Assembly: GCA_002393195.1 (NCBI GenBank)
Contig: DGIK01000024.1
Span: forward strand, 1-19,411
Source of the DNA: Bacteroidales bacterium UBA3824
GTDB taxonomy: Bacteria; Bacteroidota; Bacteroidia; Bacteroidales; UBA3824
DNA: 19,411 nucleotides
Direction: 5' to 3'
The notes beneath the pieces are model-generated. The model worked only from the letters and a program-made list of their open reading frames with translations, did no database searches and was not told the origin of the DNA. This document shows positions 6,581 through 14,478 of the stretch, in pieces (within the stretch, counting starts at the first letter, position 1; each line of letters opens with the position of its first letter). The position numbers and the translations under genes were made by a program.

Positions 6581-7618
6581 ATGAAAACACCTAAATTTTT
6601 GCCTGCAAAGGGCACTATCGCCATTGTTGCGCCGTCGATGGGCTGCACCGTAGAGCCGGGCGTGTCGCGTCTGAACGCTGCAATCAAACGGTTTGAGAGT
6701 ATGGGCTACAAAGTTTTGGAAAGCCCCAATTGTCGCAAAAATATTGGCATTGGCATCAGCAATACACCCGAAAGTTGTGGACGGGAGTTGACGGATTTTT
6801 ATTGCAACCCCAACAATGATATTCTCATTGCTTGTACCGGTGGCGAATTGATGTGTGAGATATTGGATTTCGTTGATTTTGAGGCAATTAAAAATGCACC
6901 GCCCAAATGGTTTATGGGCTTTTCCGACAATACAAATTTCACATTTTTGCTCAATACGATTTGTGATGTTGCGTCCATTTATGGCTCAAATATCGGGTCG
7001 TATGGAACAGAAGAGTTGCACGTTTCGCAGACGGATGCCATCGACATTTTGACGGGGTGGAAGGATTGTGTGGAAGGCTACGACAAGTTTGAATTGTTGC
7101 CTCTAAAAAGCGAAACGAATCCATACGCCAATTTGAATCTCACTGAGCCAAAGCAACTTAGACTTTTCATCGGCGGCAATGAAACTGACGGAGAATTGGA
7201 GTTTGAGGGCAGGATTACGGGCGGCTGTCTCGACATCCTTGCCACGCTTGTCGGCACAAAATATGACCAAGTTAAGGCGTTCAATTTCAAATACAAATCG
7301 GAAGGTGTGATTTGGTTTTTTGAGGCGTGCGATTTGAGTATTTTTGCCATTCGTCGCGCATTGTGGACACTTGACCACGCGGGTTGGTTTGAGAACGCAA
7401 AAGGCTTCATTGTTGGTCGCCCAAATGCAGCGTGGGCGGAAGAAGATATGGGACTCGACCAATACAACGCTGTTTTGGGCATCATTGGCAAATACAATGT
7501 CCCCATCGTTATGGATGCCGACATCAGTCATATTCCGCCTTCAATGCCAATTATTTCAGGTGCGTATGCGAAGGTGAGGGCGGGGGAGAATCTGCGGATA
7601 TTTTTTGATTGTAATTGA
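6581..7618 (+). CDS. S66 family LD-carboxypeptidase / MccF-like serine peptidase
   Basis: A 345-residue cytoplasmic peptidase of family S66, which either trims the D-alanine from L,D-linked tetrapeptides during murein recycling or, as in MccF, cleaves toxic peptidyl-nucleotides. The visible signatures are GTIAIVAPS near the N-terminus (11-19), the nucleophile Ser115 in GFSDNT, Glu248 in WFFEACD, and His317 in DISHIPPSMPIISG, which together give the Ser-Glu-His triad. The GFSDNTNFTFLLN region and overall length lean towards the MccF-like branch rather than classical LdcA, but sequence alone does not settle it. An upstream in-frame ATG (6533) lies in the promoter region; the ATG at 6581 starts at the conserved MKTPKFLPAKGT. 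It converges with the DUF1703-type gene (9-bp gap). Confidence 0.88.
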   Translation: MKTPKFLPAKGTIAIVAPSMGCTVEPGVSRLNAAIKRFESMGYKVLESPNCRKNIGIGISNTPESCGRELTDFYCNPNNDILIACTGGELMCEILDFVDFEAIKNAPPKWFMGFSDNTNFTFLLNTICDVASIYGSNIGSYGTEELHVSQTDAIDILTGWKDCVEGYDKFELLPLKSETNPYANLNLTEPKQLRLFIGGNETDGELEFEGRITGGCLDILATLVGTKYDQVKAFNFKYKSEGVIWFFEACDLSIFAIRRALWTLDHAGWFENAKGFIVGRPNAAWAEEDMGLDQYNAVLGIIGKYNVPIVMDADISHIPPSMPIISGAYAKVRAGENLRIFFDCN

Positions 7619-7627
7619 AGGTAATCC

Positions 7628-9205
7628 CTATTCTTTTTCAAACTCCAATATCTCGCACTGATGAGTTTTCGCCTTTTCGTCGTAGTTGATGGCGACGAAA
7701 AGAAGGTTGCCTTGGTAATGTTCCAAACTGTCGAAATATTGCTTGTTTTTGATTTGGTTGAGTGCGCTTTCGGTAGAGCCGTTGTGTTTCAATTCGATAA
7801 TCATCGCTGGTTTGCCTGGGTAGAATGGAATGAAAACAACGTCGGCGAAACCTTTACCCGTAGTCATTTCTTTGATGACGGTGTATTCGTTTTTGGCGTA
7901 GATGTAAGCCAAATAAATCGCCGACATCAATGCGTCCTCGTTGTTGTAACTGCGGTTGGATGTAACGTGGATATGACTTTTGTCGAGAGCCTTCTCAACG
8001 GCGCGGGGATTCTTTGCAAGTGTCTGATTAAGAAGCTCTTCCGACGACTTGATTATCTTGTCGGTTACAGAATAGTTTTTCAGGATGCTTACAGCCCTAA
8101 ACCACTCTTTTTCAACCTCTTTGTTGGGTATTCGGCAGGTTTTGTCGTCCTTGTTGTAAGCCAAATATCCGAGGTGAATCAGGTACGTGAACACATCGTC
8201 CTTGACTACAAAATCAGTCATTGTATTGAGGTACATTCCCGTATCTACCTTGACGTTTTCGCCCGCAATCATTCGGATTACGTCGTCTTTCATACCCCTG
8301 AAATTTGATTTCAAACGGTCGGAAATGACGGCGTAGGTGGAAGTCTTGCTCCAAAAACTTTCTATACTCTTGGTTTTTAAGCATTTAACTACCGATTCAG
8401 GATTGTAAATTTCAAAACCATTCTGAGCGTAGCCGTCGTATTCGCGTTTACATTCGTTGTAATCAACTCCGTATTTTGCGCAAAGCGGCTGCACCTCTTC
8501 TGCGGTAAAGCCCACAAATTCAGCAAGTTGAAATGCATTAAGAATTGTATATTCGTCAAAATTGTTGAGTTTGCTCTGCACCCTGTCGCGCACCACCGGC
8601 AGTATGCCCGTGATATACGCAAGCGAAATGGCATCGCTCAAAGGTTCGCTCTTAAACAATCCATTAAGAAACTCCAAATAATCATCAAAAAGTCCCGACC
8701 CAAAATTGTTGCGCACAAGGCAGTCGTATTCGTCGAGGATGATTACAAAAGTCTCGTCGGTGGCGGCGTGAACCCTGAGCATACAGTCCGCAATAGATTC
8801 GCACTGAGAAAAATCAACATTTGGAAACTGTTGTTCAAACTCATCTTTTACAAAAGAGGTCAGTTTGTCCAACATCTTGTCCTTATTTTTTGCATTCTGA
8901 TACTCGCTCGCAACGTCTATCTTGATGAAATTGAGTTTGTTGAGGTATTGCTCATAATTGTCTGCCTTAGAAATCTTCAAATCCTTAAACAACTCCCTCG
9001 AATCGCAGCCCTTGGAATAGTAGGCGCACAGCATTTTGGTGGCGATGGTCTTGCCAAAACGCCTCGGACGCGATACGCAGACATATTGGTCAGCCGTGCC
9101 AATCAACTTGTTCAACTCGCTGATGAGCATGGTTTTGTCAACATATATTTCGGATGCAAGAATTTCTTTGAATCCTTTGTTGCTTGGATTTAAATAGATT
9201 CCCAT
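7628..9205 (-). CDS. DUF1703-type AAA ATPase with PD-(D/E)XK nuclease domain
   Basis: A 525-residue protein with the AAA-ATPase-like N-terminus typical of this family: GIYLNPSNKGFKEILASEIYVDKT at the start, Walker A SRPRRFGKT (45-53), Walker B FVIILDEYD (153-161), and AYITGILPV (196-204). The C-terminal domain has GFADVVFIP followed by IIELKHNG (about 452-476), giving the D ... E-x-K core of a PD-(D/E)XK nuclease fold. Members are very numerous in Bacteroidetes gut and oral genomes, and their role is unknown. Unlike the three DUF4143-type ATPases here, it has a plain promoter and no palindromic array. Both active sites look complete. It lies between the LD-carboxypeptidase (convergent) and the glycerate kinase (same strand, 87-bp gap). 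Confidence 0.92.
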   Translation of the reverse strand: MGIYLNPSNKGFKEILASEIYVDKTMLISELNKLIGTADQYVCVSRPRRFGKTIATKMLCAYYSKGCDSRELFKDLKISKADNYEQYLNKLNFIKIDVASEYQNAKNKDKMLDKLTSFVKDEFEQQFPNVDFSQCESIADCMLRVHAATDETFVIILDEYDCLVRNNFGSGLFDDYLEFLNGLFKSEPLSDAISLAYITGILPVVRDRVQSKLNNFDEYTILNAFQLAEFVGFTAEEVQPLCAKYGVDYNECKREYDGYAQNGFEIYNPESVVKCLKTKSIESFWSKTSTYAVISDRLKSNFRGMKDDVIRMIAGENVKVDTGMYLNTMTDFVVKDDVFTYLIHLGYLAYNKDDKTCRIPNKEVEKEWFRAVSILKNYSVTDKIIKSSEELLNQTLAKNPRAVEKALDKSHIHVTSNRSYNNEDALMSAIYLAYIYAKNEYTVIKEMTTGKGFADVVFIPFYPGKPAMIIELKHNGSTESALNQIKNKQYFDSLEHYQGNLLFVAINYDEKAKTHQCEILEFEKE

Positions 9206-9233
9206 AGTGTTTGCCTTTTATGATTTCACGCTG

Positions 9234-9264
9234 CAAATATAAATAAAATATGCAAACTTTTCAA
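9234..9264 (-). promoter_or_regulatory. Promoter of the DUF1703-type ATPase gene
   Basis: On the minus strand, TTG (9264-9262), a 20-bp spacer and TATATTTG (9241-9234) match the Bacteroidetes consensus, about 30 bp upstream of the ATG at 9205. Confidence 0.6.
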
Positions 9265-9292
9265 TTTTTTGTTGTAAGAAAAATTTTGCGGT

Positions 9293-10366
9293 TTAAATCA
9301 CCTTCCTCGCCGTCTCCCTGATGTTTTTTATTGCGACTGTTTTCATCATTGCAACAGCCTTGTCGATGCCGTCGGGATTGATGCAAATAACATCCCGAAA
9401 ACCCGCCGCAAGGAGTTTTTCGCGGTCGGAGATGCGTCCTGCCATTAATGCGACTGGCACGCCAAATTGTTGGGCGCGGTGGAGTACCGCCGACGGCAAT
9501 TTGCCCATAAGTGTCTGACTGTCAGCCGACCCCTCGCCCGTGATGACAAGATTGGCGTCGCAGATTTTTGAATTGAAATCTGCCTCGTCAAATAGCAATT
9601 GCGCCCCCGATTTGCACTCCGCATCGAGAAATTGCATAAATGCGTATCCCAATCCGCCCGCCGCGCCCGCACCGGGTTTTTGGCTACGGTCATAACCTAA
9701 AATTGACGCCATTTCGTCGGCGAATTGTTTGGCGTTTGTATCAAGATTTTCTACCATTTTGGGCGTTGCGCCCTTCTGCGGTGCAAAAATATGAGCCGCG
9801 CCATTTTCGCCGTATAATGGATTGTTTACATCAGTCGCTATCGTAAAATTGATGTTTTTAAGTAATTGAGATTCAGGAATTTTTGTGATTTCTCTGTTTG
9901 TGAAATTTTCTGCAATTGCTTTCAACATTCCTATTCCGCAGTCGCTTGTTGCGCTGCCGCCAAGACCAACAATTATATTTTTGCAACCGTTTTGGATGGC
10001 GTTTACAATCAATTGTCCTGTGCCGAAAGTGTTGGCTTTCAGAGGGTTGAGTTCTGATTGTTTCAACAATGCGATGCCGCTTGCCTTGGCGATTTCGATG
10101 ATTGCAGTGTCGCCGCAGATGGCGTATTGCGATTTTATTGGGCGCATCAACGGGTCAAAAACTTCAGTCTCAATGATTTTGCCGCCTTTCGCCGCCACAA
10201 AAGCCTCCATCCAACCCTCGCCGCCATCGCTCACGGGCATTTGCAAAATTGTTGCATCGGGACACACGTCCCTGACGCCCTCCGCTGCGGCTTCATTAGC
10301 CTCCGCAGAAGTCATACAATTTTTGAAGGAATCGATTGCGAGAACGATTTTTAATTCATAGTTCAT
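9293..10366 (-). CDS. Glycerate kinase
   Basis: A 357-residue enzyme of the GarK/GlxK family, which phosphorylates D-glycerate with ATP and feeds it into lower glycolysis. The recognisable segments are KIVLAIDSFKNCMTSAEA at the N-terminus (the family usually reads K-G-S/C-L/M-S/T there), IIVGLGGSATSDCGIGM, KPGAGAAGGLGYAF and LVITGEGSADSQTLMGK, in the usual order and at normal length. The start is odd: homologues usually begin M-K-I-V, but here the Met is replaced by MNYEL-K-I-V, and the ATG lies within an ATTATGAATTATG-type repeat. No other ATG or GTG is closer, so the repeat seems to supply the start codon. A possible variant -7 box (TAATTTAG, 10407-10400 on the minus strand) lies upstream. 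The substrate isomer and product position (2- or 3-phosphoglycerate) cannot be assigned. Confidence 0.93.
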   Translation of the reverse strand: MNYELKIVLAIDSFKNCMTSAEANEAAAEGVRDVCPDATILQMPVSDGGEGWMEAFVAAKGGKIIETEVFDPLMRPIKSQYAICGDTAIIEIAKASGIALLKQSELNPLKANTFGTGQLIVNAIQNGCKNIIVGLGGSATSDCGIGMLKAIAENFTNREITKIPESQLLKNINFTIATDVNNPLYGENGAAHIFAPQKGATPKMVENLDTNAKQFADEMASILGYDRSQKPGAGAAGGLGYAFMQFLDAECKSGAQLLFDEADFNSKICDANLVITGEGSADSQTLMGKLPSAVLHRAQQFGVPVALMAGRISDREKLLAAGFRDVICINPDGIDKAVAMMKTVAIKNIRETARKVI

Positions 10367-10383
10367 AATGCATAATTCATAAT
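10366..10383. repeat. Inverted second copy of an 18-bp ATTATGAATTATGCATTA repeat
   Basis: On the minus strand, 10383-10366 is identical to the first 18 bases of the window. In both places the repeat lies at the 5' end of a gene and contributes ATG codons. Such ATTATGAA-type runs are common at gene starts in Bacteroidetes genomes. Confidence 0.7.
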
Positions 10384-10431
10384 TGCCATTTGGCGGAGGC
10401 TAAATTAGCAAAAAGTTTCATATCGAAAAAA

Positions 10432-12057
10432 TTACATCCTCTCTTTTTCATCATTGCCTGCGCCGGTACCTTTGTATTTGGATTTGGTAGGGTTGAATTT
10501 ATAGCGGACTGTCAATTCCATTTTGCGTGTATCTGAATGTTTTTCGATTGTACATTTCCGAATGTTGCCATATAAGGTAAAATGTTGATTTACAGTTTTA
10601 AAGACATCATCGCACAAGAATGATAAAGTCCATTTTCCGAGCGTTTTTGAGATTTCAAAATTGCAAGTAAAATTGTTGTCAATCCATCCGAGTTCGTCAT
10701 CTCCTGCGATAAAATAGTTTAGACCAAAATTCAATACCGTTTGTTTCGGAAGTTGAAACAGATTGTCAAATTTAATTATCTCATACGGCTTGTTGAAAGT
10801 CTTTTTTGCTTTACAAAATTCTATCGATATATTTTGCCAATAGAGCGATGCCGACAAGTTGGGACGATAAAATCCAAACGTCGGACTATATGCAACTGAG
10901 GTTTGTAAACTGTTGAATTTCTTATAGTTGTCGGGTTTGATGAGCGAAATTTGCTCATTTCCATTGTACGTTGTATAGGAATCGTAAATGTAATTGTGAT
11001 TTATAAAATAGTCAGCCATTAATGTAAAATCTCCACAGCCAAAATTTATACAAAAGTCATCGAAATAGGCCGGTTTCAAAAGCGGATTTCCTGTTTCGTA
11101 AGAATAGCGGTTTATAAATCCGATATTGTTGCCAAGTTGTTCGTAATAAGGACGTTGCACGCTTCTGTCATAACTAATGGAAAAATCTGTTTTTCCAAAA
11201 GAAAAATCAAAAGAAACCGAAGGAAACAAGTTTTGATATTTTCTGCAATTTTCAACTTGTTTGATTTCGTACTCAAAATAATCGCTCTTTATATTTTCAT
11301 ATCTCAATCCAAGTGTAAAACTCCAACTGTCATAATTTTTGCTAAATTCGCTGTAAATGGCTGAATTTCTTTCTTTTACGCGGCAGTCGGAATTGTTGTC
11401 TGCATTTTGAAGATATTTGCAAACGCCATTTCTGTCCACAAAACTATGTTCCGTGCCGATTGTAAGGTCGCCACCAATAAATTCTTTGCAAAATTCTAAT
11501 TTTAATGCATATAACGACGCATCATTTTTGTCGTTGCAATCCAAAACAATTCTTTCCCCATCGTCAGATGCTTCGTTTATCAGATGATTATAATCCGAAA
11601 AAATTGACATCGCGTCCAAATCAATTTCATAATCCCAAGACAGCAAACTGCCTGAATTATAGATATTTGCCTGATGAAAACCCGATTTGTTGCTGCCGAT
11701 ATTTGTGGAGTTGAGATTTTCACACAATATACCATCTTTGCGCAAATTTGTGATTGTAGTTGATGTTATGTCGCGGTTTGACAACCTATTGGAATATTGA
11801 CAACCGACAGAATTTCCTGATTTGAAATCGTAATTCACACCGAATTTTGAAGAAATCGGTTTCGTGCAAAAGTAATTGTCATCATCGGTAAACATATTGT
11901 AATACGAACTTAGAAAAGTTTCGTCGGTAGAAAGCACAGTTTCTTGGTTTTTCTTTTCGGAATAATTAACCGCTGCAAACAAATCAAGATTTTTATGACG
12001 GTAGTTAACATTCAGATTATCATTTATATTGATGTCCAATGGAGAGTTTGTTGTCAA
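10432..12057 (-). CDS. Outer-membrane beta-barrel receptor, C-terminal part (frameshifted)
   Basis: About 540 residues of beta-barrel with no signal peptide and no ATG at its start (the open frame begins at a TTG), so it cannot be an independent gene. It continues, in the +1 frame, the N-terminal fragment at 12020-12715. It shows alternating amphipathic strands rich in Tyr, Asn and Phe, such as LNVNYRHKNLDLFAAVNYS and FTLGLRYENIKSDYFEYE. It ends in a tail GTGAGNDEKERM that is typical of the Bacteroidetes outer-membrane beta-barrel (OMP_b-brl_3) family. In intact relatives the barrel follows a carboxypeptidase-regulatory-like domain and a plug domain, giving a TonB-dependent-receptor-like importer or surface protein. 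Whether the frame break is real or a sequencing error is unknown. The substrate cannot be assigned. Confidence 0.85.
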   Translation of the reverse strand: MTTNSPLDININDNLNVNYRHKNLDLFAAVNYSEKKNQETVLSTDETFLSSYYNMFTDDDNYFCTKPISSKFGVNYDFKSGNSVGCQYSNRLSNRDITSTTITNLRKDGILCENLNSTNIGSNKSGFHQANIYNSGSLLSWDYEIDLDAMSIFSDYNHLINEASDDGERIVLDCNDKNDASLYALKLEFCKEFIGGDLTIGTEHSFVDRNGVCKYLQNADNNSDCRVKERNSAIYSEFSKNYDSWSFTLGLRYENIKSDYFEYEIKQVENCRKYQNLFPSVSFDFSFGKTDFSISYDRSVQRPYYEQLGNNIGFINRYSYETGNPLLKPAYFDDFCINFGCGDFTLMADYFINHNYIYDSYTTYNGNEQISLIKPDNYKKFNSLQTSVAYSPTFGFYRPNLSASLYWQNISIEFCKAKKTFNKPYEIIKFDNLFQLPKQTVLNFGLNYFIAGDDELGWIDNNFTCNFEISKTLGKWTLSFLCDDVFKTVNQHFTLYGNIRKCTIEKHSDTRKMELTVRYKFNPTKSKYKGTGAGNDEKERM

Positions 12058-12715
12058 TAGAAAAACCTTCGCCAGTTGGGTTTATTGTGTTGATAATCAA
12101 GACAGATTTCACTTCTGAATCGTATTTTGCGCCGGGATTAGTAATCAGTTTGATGTTTTTGATGTTGTCGGGCAAAAGTTGGAGAACTTCTGATAAGTCT
12201 CTGATTTTGCGATTGTTGATATAAACGAGCGGTTCGCCTTTGCCAAGTATAGTTATTGTTTCGTTTTGCAAAACAACACCCGGCACAAAATTCAAAACGT
12301 GCTGAATGTCAGTAAGTTTTGAAAGAGGTGAACCGCTGATGTTTGTAATCATTGCGCCATCTTTTATTTGAGTGATTTGTCGGCGGGCAGATATTGTGAT
12401 TTCGTCAAGTTTAAAGTCGCTCGATTCCAAAACAACGTCTATGACAGTTTCGTTTGCTGAAATTTCCCTTGAAAAATCGACATAACCGATATACGAAACT
12501 TTCAGCAAATCAGCATTTTGCGTATCAGCAAATTCATATTTGCCGTTTTCGTCGGTGATAGTTCCCGACAGGAAGATTGTGTCGTTTTTTAGGAGTACGA
12601 CGTTAGCAAACGGAATTTTTTCACCGTTTGTGTCAGAAACTGTCCCTGATATTTGCGCGAATGTTGCGACGTGCAAAAGTACCAAAGTCAAAATTGTTAA
12701 GATAATCGTTTTCAT
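12020..12715 (-). CDS. Outer-membrane receptor, N-terminal part: signal peptide, CarboxypepD_reg-like and plug domains (frameshifted)
   Basis: 232 residues ending in a premature TGA. It has a signal peptide (MKTIILTILTLVLLHVATFA, cleaved before Q), a carboxypeptidase-regulatory-like beta-sandwich (ISGTVSDTNGEKIPFANV through VDVVLES), and then a plug-like region (LTDIQHVLNFVPGVVL, VYINNRKIRDLSEVLQLLPDNIKNIKLITNPGAKYDSE). The TTG at 12724 could extend it, but the ATG at 12715 fits the signal peptide. The next frame carries the barrel at 10432-12057; the two frames overlap for 38 bp. The downstream frame has a stop at about 12084-12086, so the indel must lie between about 12020 and 12086. A TTTTT run at 12065-12061 on the minus strand and the ATTGGACATC stretch are candidate sites. 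A match to the consensus promoter lies at 12750-12780. Confidence 0.87.
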   Translation of the reverse strand: MKTIILTILTLVLLHVATFAQISGTVSDTNGEKIPFANVVLLKNDTIFLSGTITDENGKYEFADTQNADLLKVSYIGYVDFSREISANETVIDVVLESSDFKLDEITISARRQITQIKDGAMITNISGSPLSKLTDIQHVLNFVPGVVLQNETITILGKGEPLVYINNRKIRDLSEVLQLLPDNIKNIKLITNPGAKYDSEVKSVLIINTINPTGEGFSIDNKLSIGHQYK

Positions 12716-12749
12716 TTTATTCAATGTTTTTGTTGAAAATTTTACGCTG

Positions 12750-12780
12750 CAAAATTATGACGGCTTTTTCATTATCGCAA
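12750..12780 (-). promoter_or_regulatory. Promoter of the outer-membrane receptor gene
   Basis: On the minus strand, TTG (12780-12778), a 20-bp spacer and TAATTTTG (12757-12750) match the Bacteroidetes consensus, about 35 bp upstream of the ATG at 12715. A TTGCAGCGG motif resembling the direct repeat at 12831-12857 lies just upstream of the -33 element. Confidence 0.65.
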
Positions 12781-12830
12781 TATCCGCTGCAATTATGAAA
12801 ATTATAAGTGATTGATTAATACCGTGTTGC

Positions 12831-12857
12831 AATATTGCAGCGGTGAATATTGCAGCG
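12831..12857 (+). promoter_or_regulatory. Direct repeat, likely activator site of the TPR regulator gene
   Basis: AATATTGCAGCG occurs twice (12831-12842 and 12846-12857) at a 15-bp period. It ends 29 bp before a TACTTTTG -7 box (12887-12894) that lacks a clear -33 TTG, an arrangement seen with activator-dependent promoters. A related TTGCAGCGG lies on the other strand at about 12783-12793, upstream of the divergent receptor gene. Confidence 0.5.
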
Positions 12858-12914
12858 AAAATGTACGAAAAATTATATTTTTTTGTTACTTTTGTAGTCG
12901 AAAAAAATTCCAAA

Positions 12915-14477
12915 ATGAGAGCATTATTTTTTATAATAACGTTGTTGATAGTTTCCTGCGGCAAGCAACCGCAGCCAAATCAAGAATTGCTTTCGGCGTA
13001 TGAGTTAATAAAAAAAGGTGATTTTAAAACGGCAAAAACGCTTGCCGAAAATTCTCCTTGCCTAACAGCCGCCGACAGCGCGATGTACTGCATTGTGCGA
13101 TGGGCAAAGGTTGCAGCCGATATGGAGTGGTACGACGACAGTACTGGGATAGAAAAAAGTATCATACTTTTTGATGGCGACGATGAAAAATTGGCGTGGA
13201 CGCATCTATTAAAAGGTACGTATTTGTATTTAAATAATTATATAGAATTGGCGATAATAGAAACCCGAACAGCCGAAAAACTTGCCGAAAATATCAACTG
13301 CGATGAGTTGAAATTTTTGATATACAATCAGTTAGCATCATTGAATATTGATTCTTATAATTCAGATTTTTACGACGAGGTAATAGAAAAATTAAAAAAA
13401 TATGCCGTAACTGATTACAACAAAGCGGAATATTATAGTTGGAAATGTTTCGGTTATCAACTTGACAAACTTAGTTTAGACAGTGCAAAGTATTATGGTA
13501 AAAAAGCGTTGGATTTTGCAGAAAACGCCACGGAAAAAACTTGGAATATGTTTTCCTATTACTATCATTATGCCTTAATTATTTGTGATGAAGATAATTA
13601 CGCTGCCGAGGAATATCTAAAAAAGGCGATGGCTATTGATTCGTTGCAACGAGGCTTTATGCTTTTGGGCAAAATATATCTTATGCGAGGCGACTTAAAT
13701 ACTGCAAATGAATACTTTACAAAGGCAAGTGAGTCAAATCGTGGTCTTGATTTTGAGGGAAACGTCAACCAATGGAAACACGAGTTTTACGCCCAAAAAA
13801 GAGATTTTGAAACAGCATATCATTATGCCTTACAATATATTGACAATCAAAGGTCAGTTATCAGTAATTTAGAAAAAGGCGACATCAAACCAATTCAAGT
13901 TAAATTTGAGGGTGAAATCGAAAACCTCAAACTTAAATCTGCCTTTGAGAAAAAGTTTTTTATGATTATTTTGATTGCGGCAATATTGTTGGCGGTGCTT
14001 ATTTCGGCGTTGTTTTATCAGAAATCGAAACTCGCCGAGCGGCAGCGCAAAATCTCCGAGGCGCAGCAAACCATCAATTCTTACAATCAGAAAATCAGCG
14101 AATTGACCAATAAAAACCAAAACGCAGAAGAAATCGACTTTTTGCGGCAGAAAGTCAAGGCGTTGGAATTGAAATTTTCGGAGATTTACGTTAGTGGCAA
14201 AAACCTTTATGCCCACGTGCTTGCCGACAACAAAATCGGTCGTTGGTCAAAGGATGATTACCGCAATTTCATCGACTATTACCAAAGCCTTGAATTCCTG
14301 TATGTCCGCTCGTTTGAGACTGATTTTGTAAGCCTCACCGACCGTCAGAAAATTTTTCTAATACTCTGTCACATAGGCAAATCCAAAGAACAGATAATGC
14401 ACATTATGACATTGGAAGAATCATCTTTCAGGTCGATGAAGTCGAGGATTGAGGGGCAGAAAAACAAGGTTGCATAA
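12915..14477 (+). CDS. Membrane-anchored TPR regulator with LuxR-like C-terminal HTH
   Basis: A 520-residue protein with a lipoprotein-like signal (LLIVSC, Cys15), a helical TPR-like region (about 20-330, with repeats such as DEKLAWTHLLKGTYLYLNNYIELAIIETRTAEK and RGFMLLGKIYLMRGDLNTANEYFTKA), one transmembrane helix (about 349-371), a coiled coil (about 372-425), and a C-terminal LTDRQKIFLILCHIGKSKEQIMHIMTLEESSFRSMKSRI that resembles a LuxR/GerE-type helix-turn-helix. The expected topology is TPR sensor outside and DNA-binding end in the cytoplasm, as in other Bacteroidetes TPR/HTH regulators. The open frame extends to 12843, but the ATG at 12915 begins the signal sequence and follows the -7 box. 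It is divergent from the broken receptor gene, its likely target. It ends one base short of the convergent racemase gene. Confidence 0.82.
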   Translation: MRALFFIITLLIVSCGKQPQPNQELLSAYELIKKGDFKTAKTLAENSPCLTAADSAMYCIVRWAKVAADMEWYDDSTGIEKSIILFDGDDEKLAWTHLLKGTYLYLNNYIELAIIETRTAEKLAENINCDELKFLIYNQLASLNIDSYNSDFYDEVIEKLKKYAVTDYNKAEYYSWKCFGYQLDKLSLDSAKYYGKKALDFAENATEKTWNMFSYYYHYALIICDEDNYAAEEYLKKAMAIDSLQRGFMLLGKIYLMRGDLNTANEYFTKASESNRGLDFEGNVNQWKHEFYAQKRDFETAYHYALQYIDNQRSVISNLEKGDIKPIQVKFEGEIENLKLKSAFEKKFFMIILIAAILLAVLISALFYQKSKLAERQRKISEAQQTINSYNQKISELTNKNQNAEEIDFLRQKVKALELKFSEIYVSGKNLYAHVLADNKIGRWSKDDYRNFIDYYQSLEFLYVRSFETDFVSLTDRQKIFLILCHIGKSKEQIMHIMTLEESSFRSMKSRIEGQKNKVA

Positions 14478-14478
14478 T

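Noticed and set aside
7661..9193. Two long plus-strand frames of 215 and 221 residues opposite the DUF1703-type gene
   Set aside because: They are antisense shadows of a gene with complete family motifs, and have low-complexity Val/Phe-rich composition without domains.
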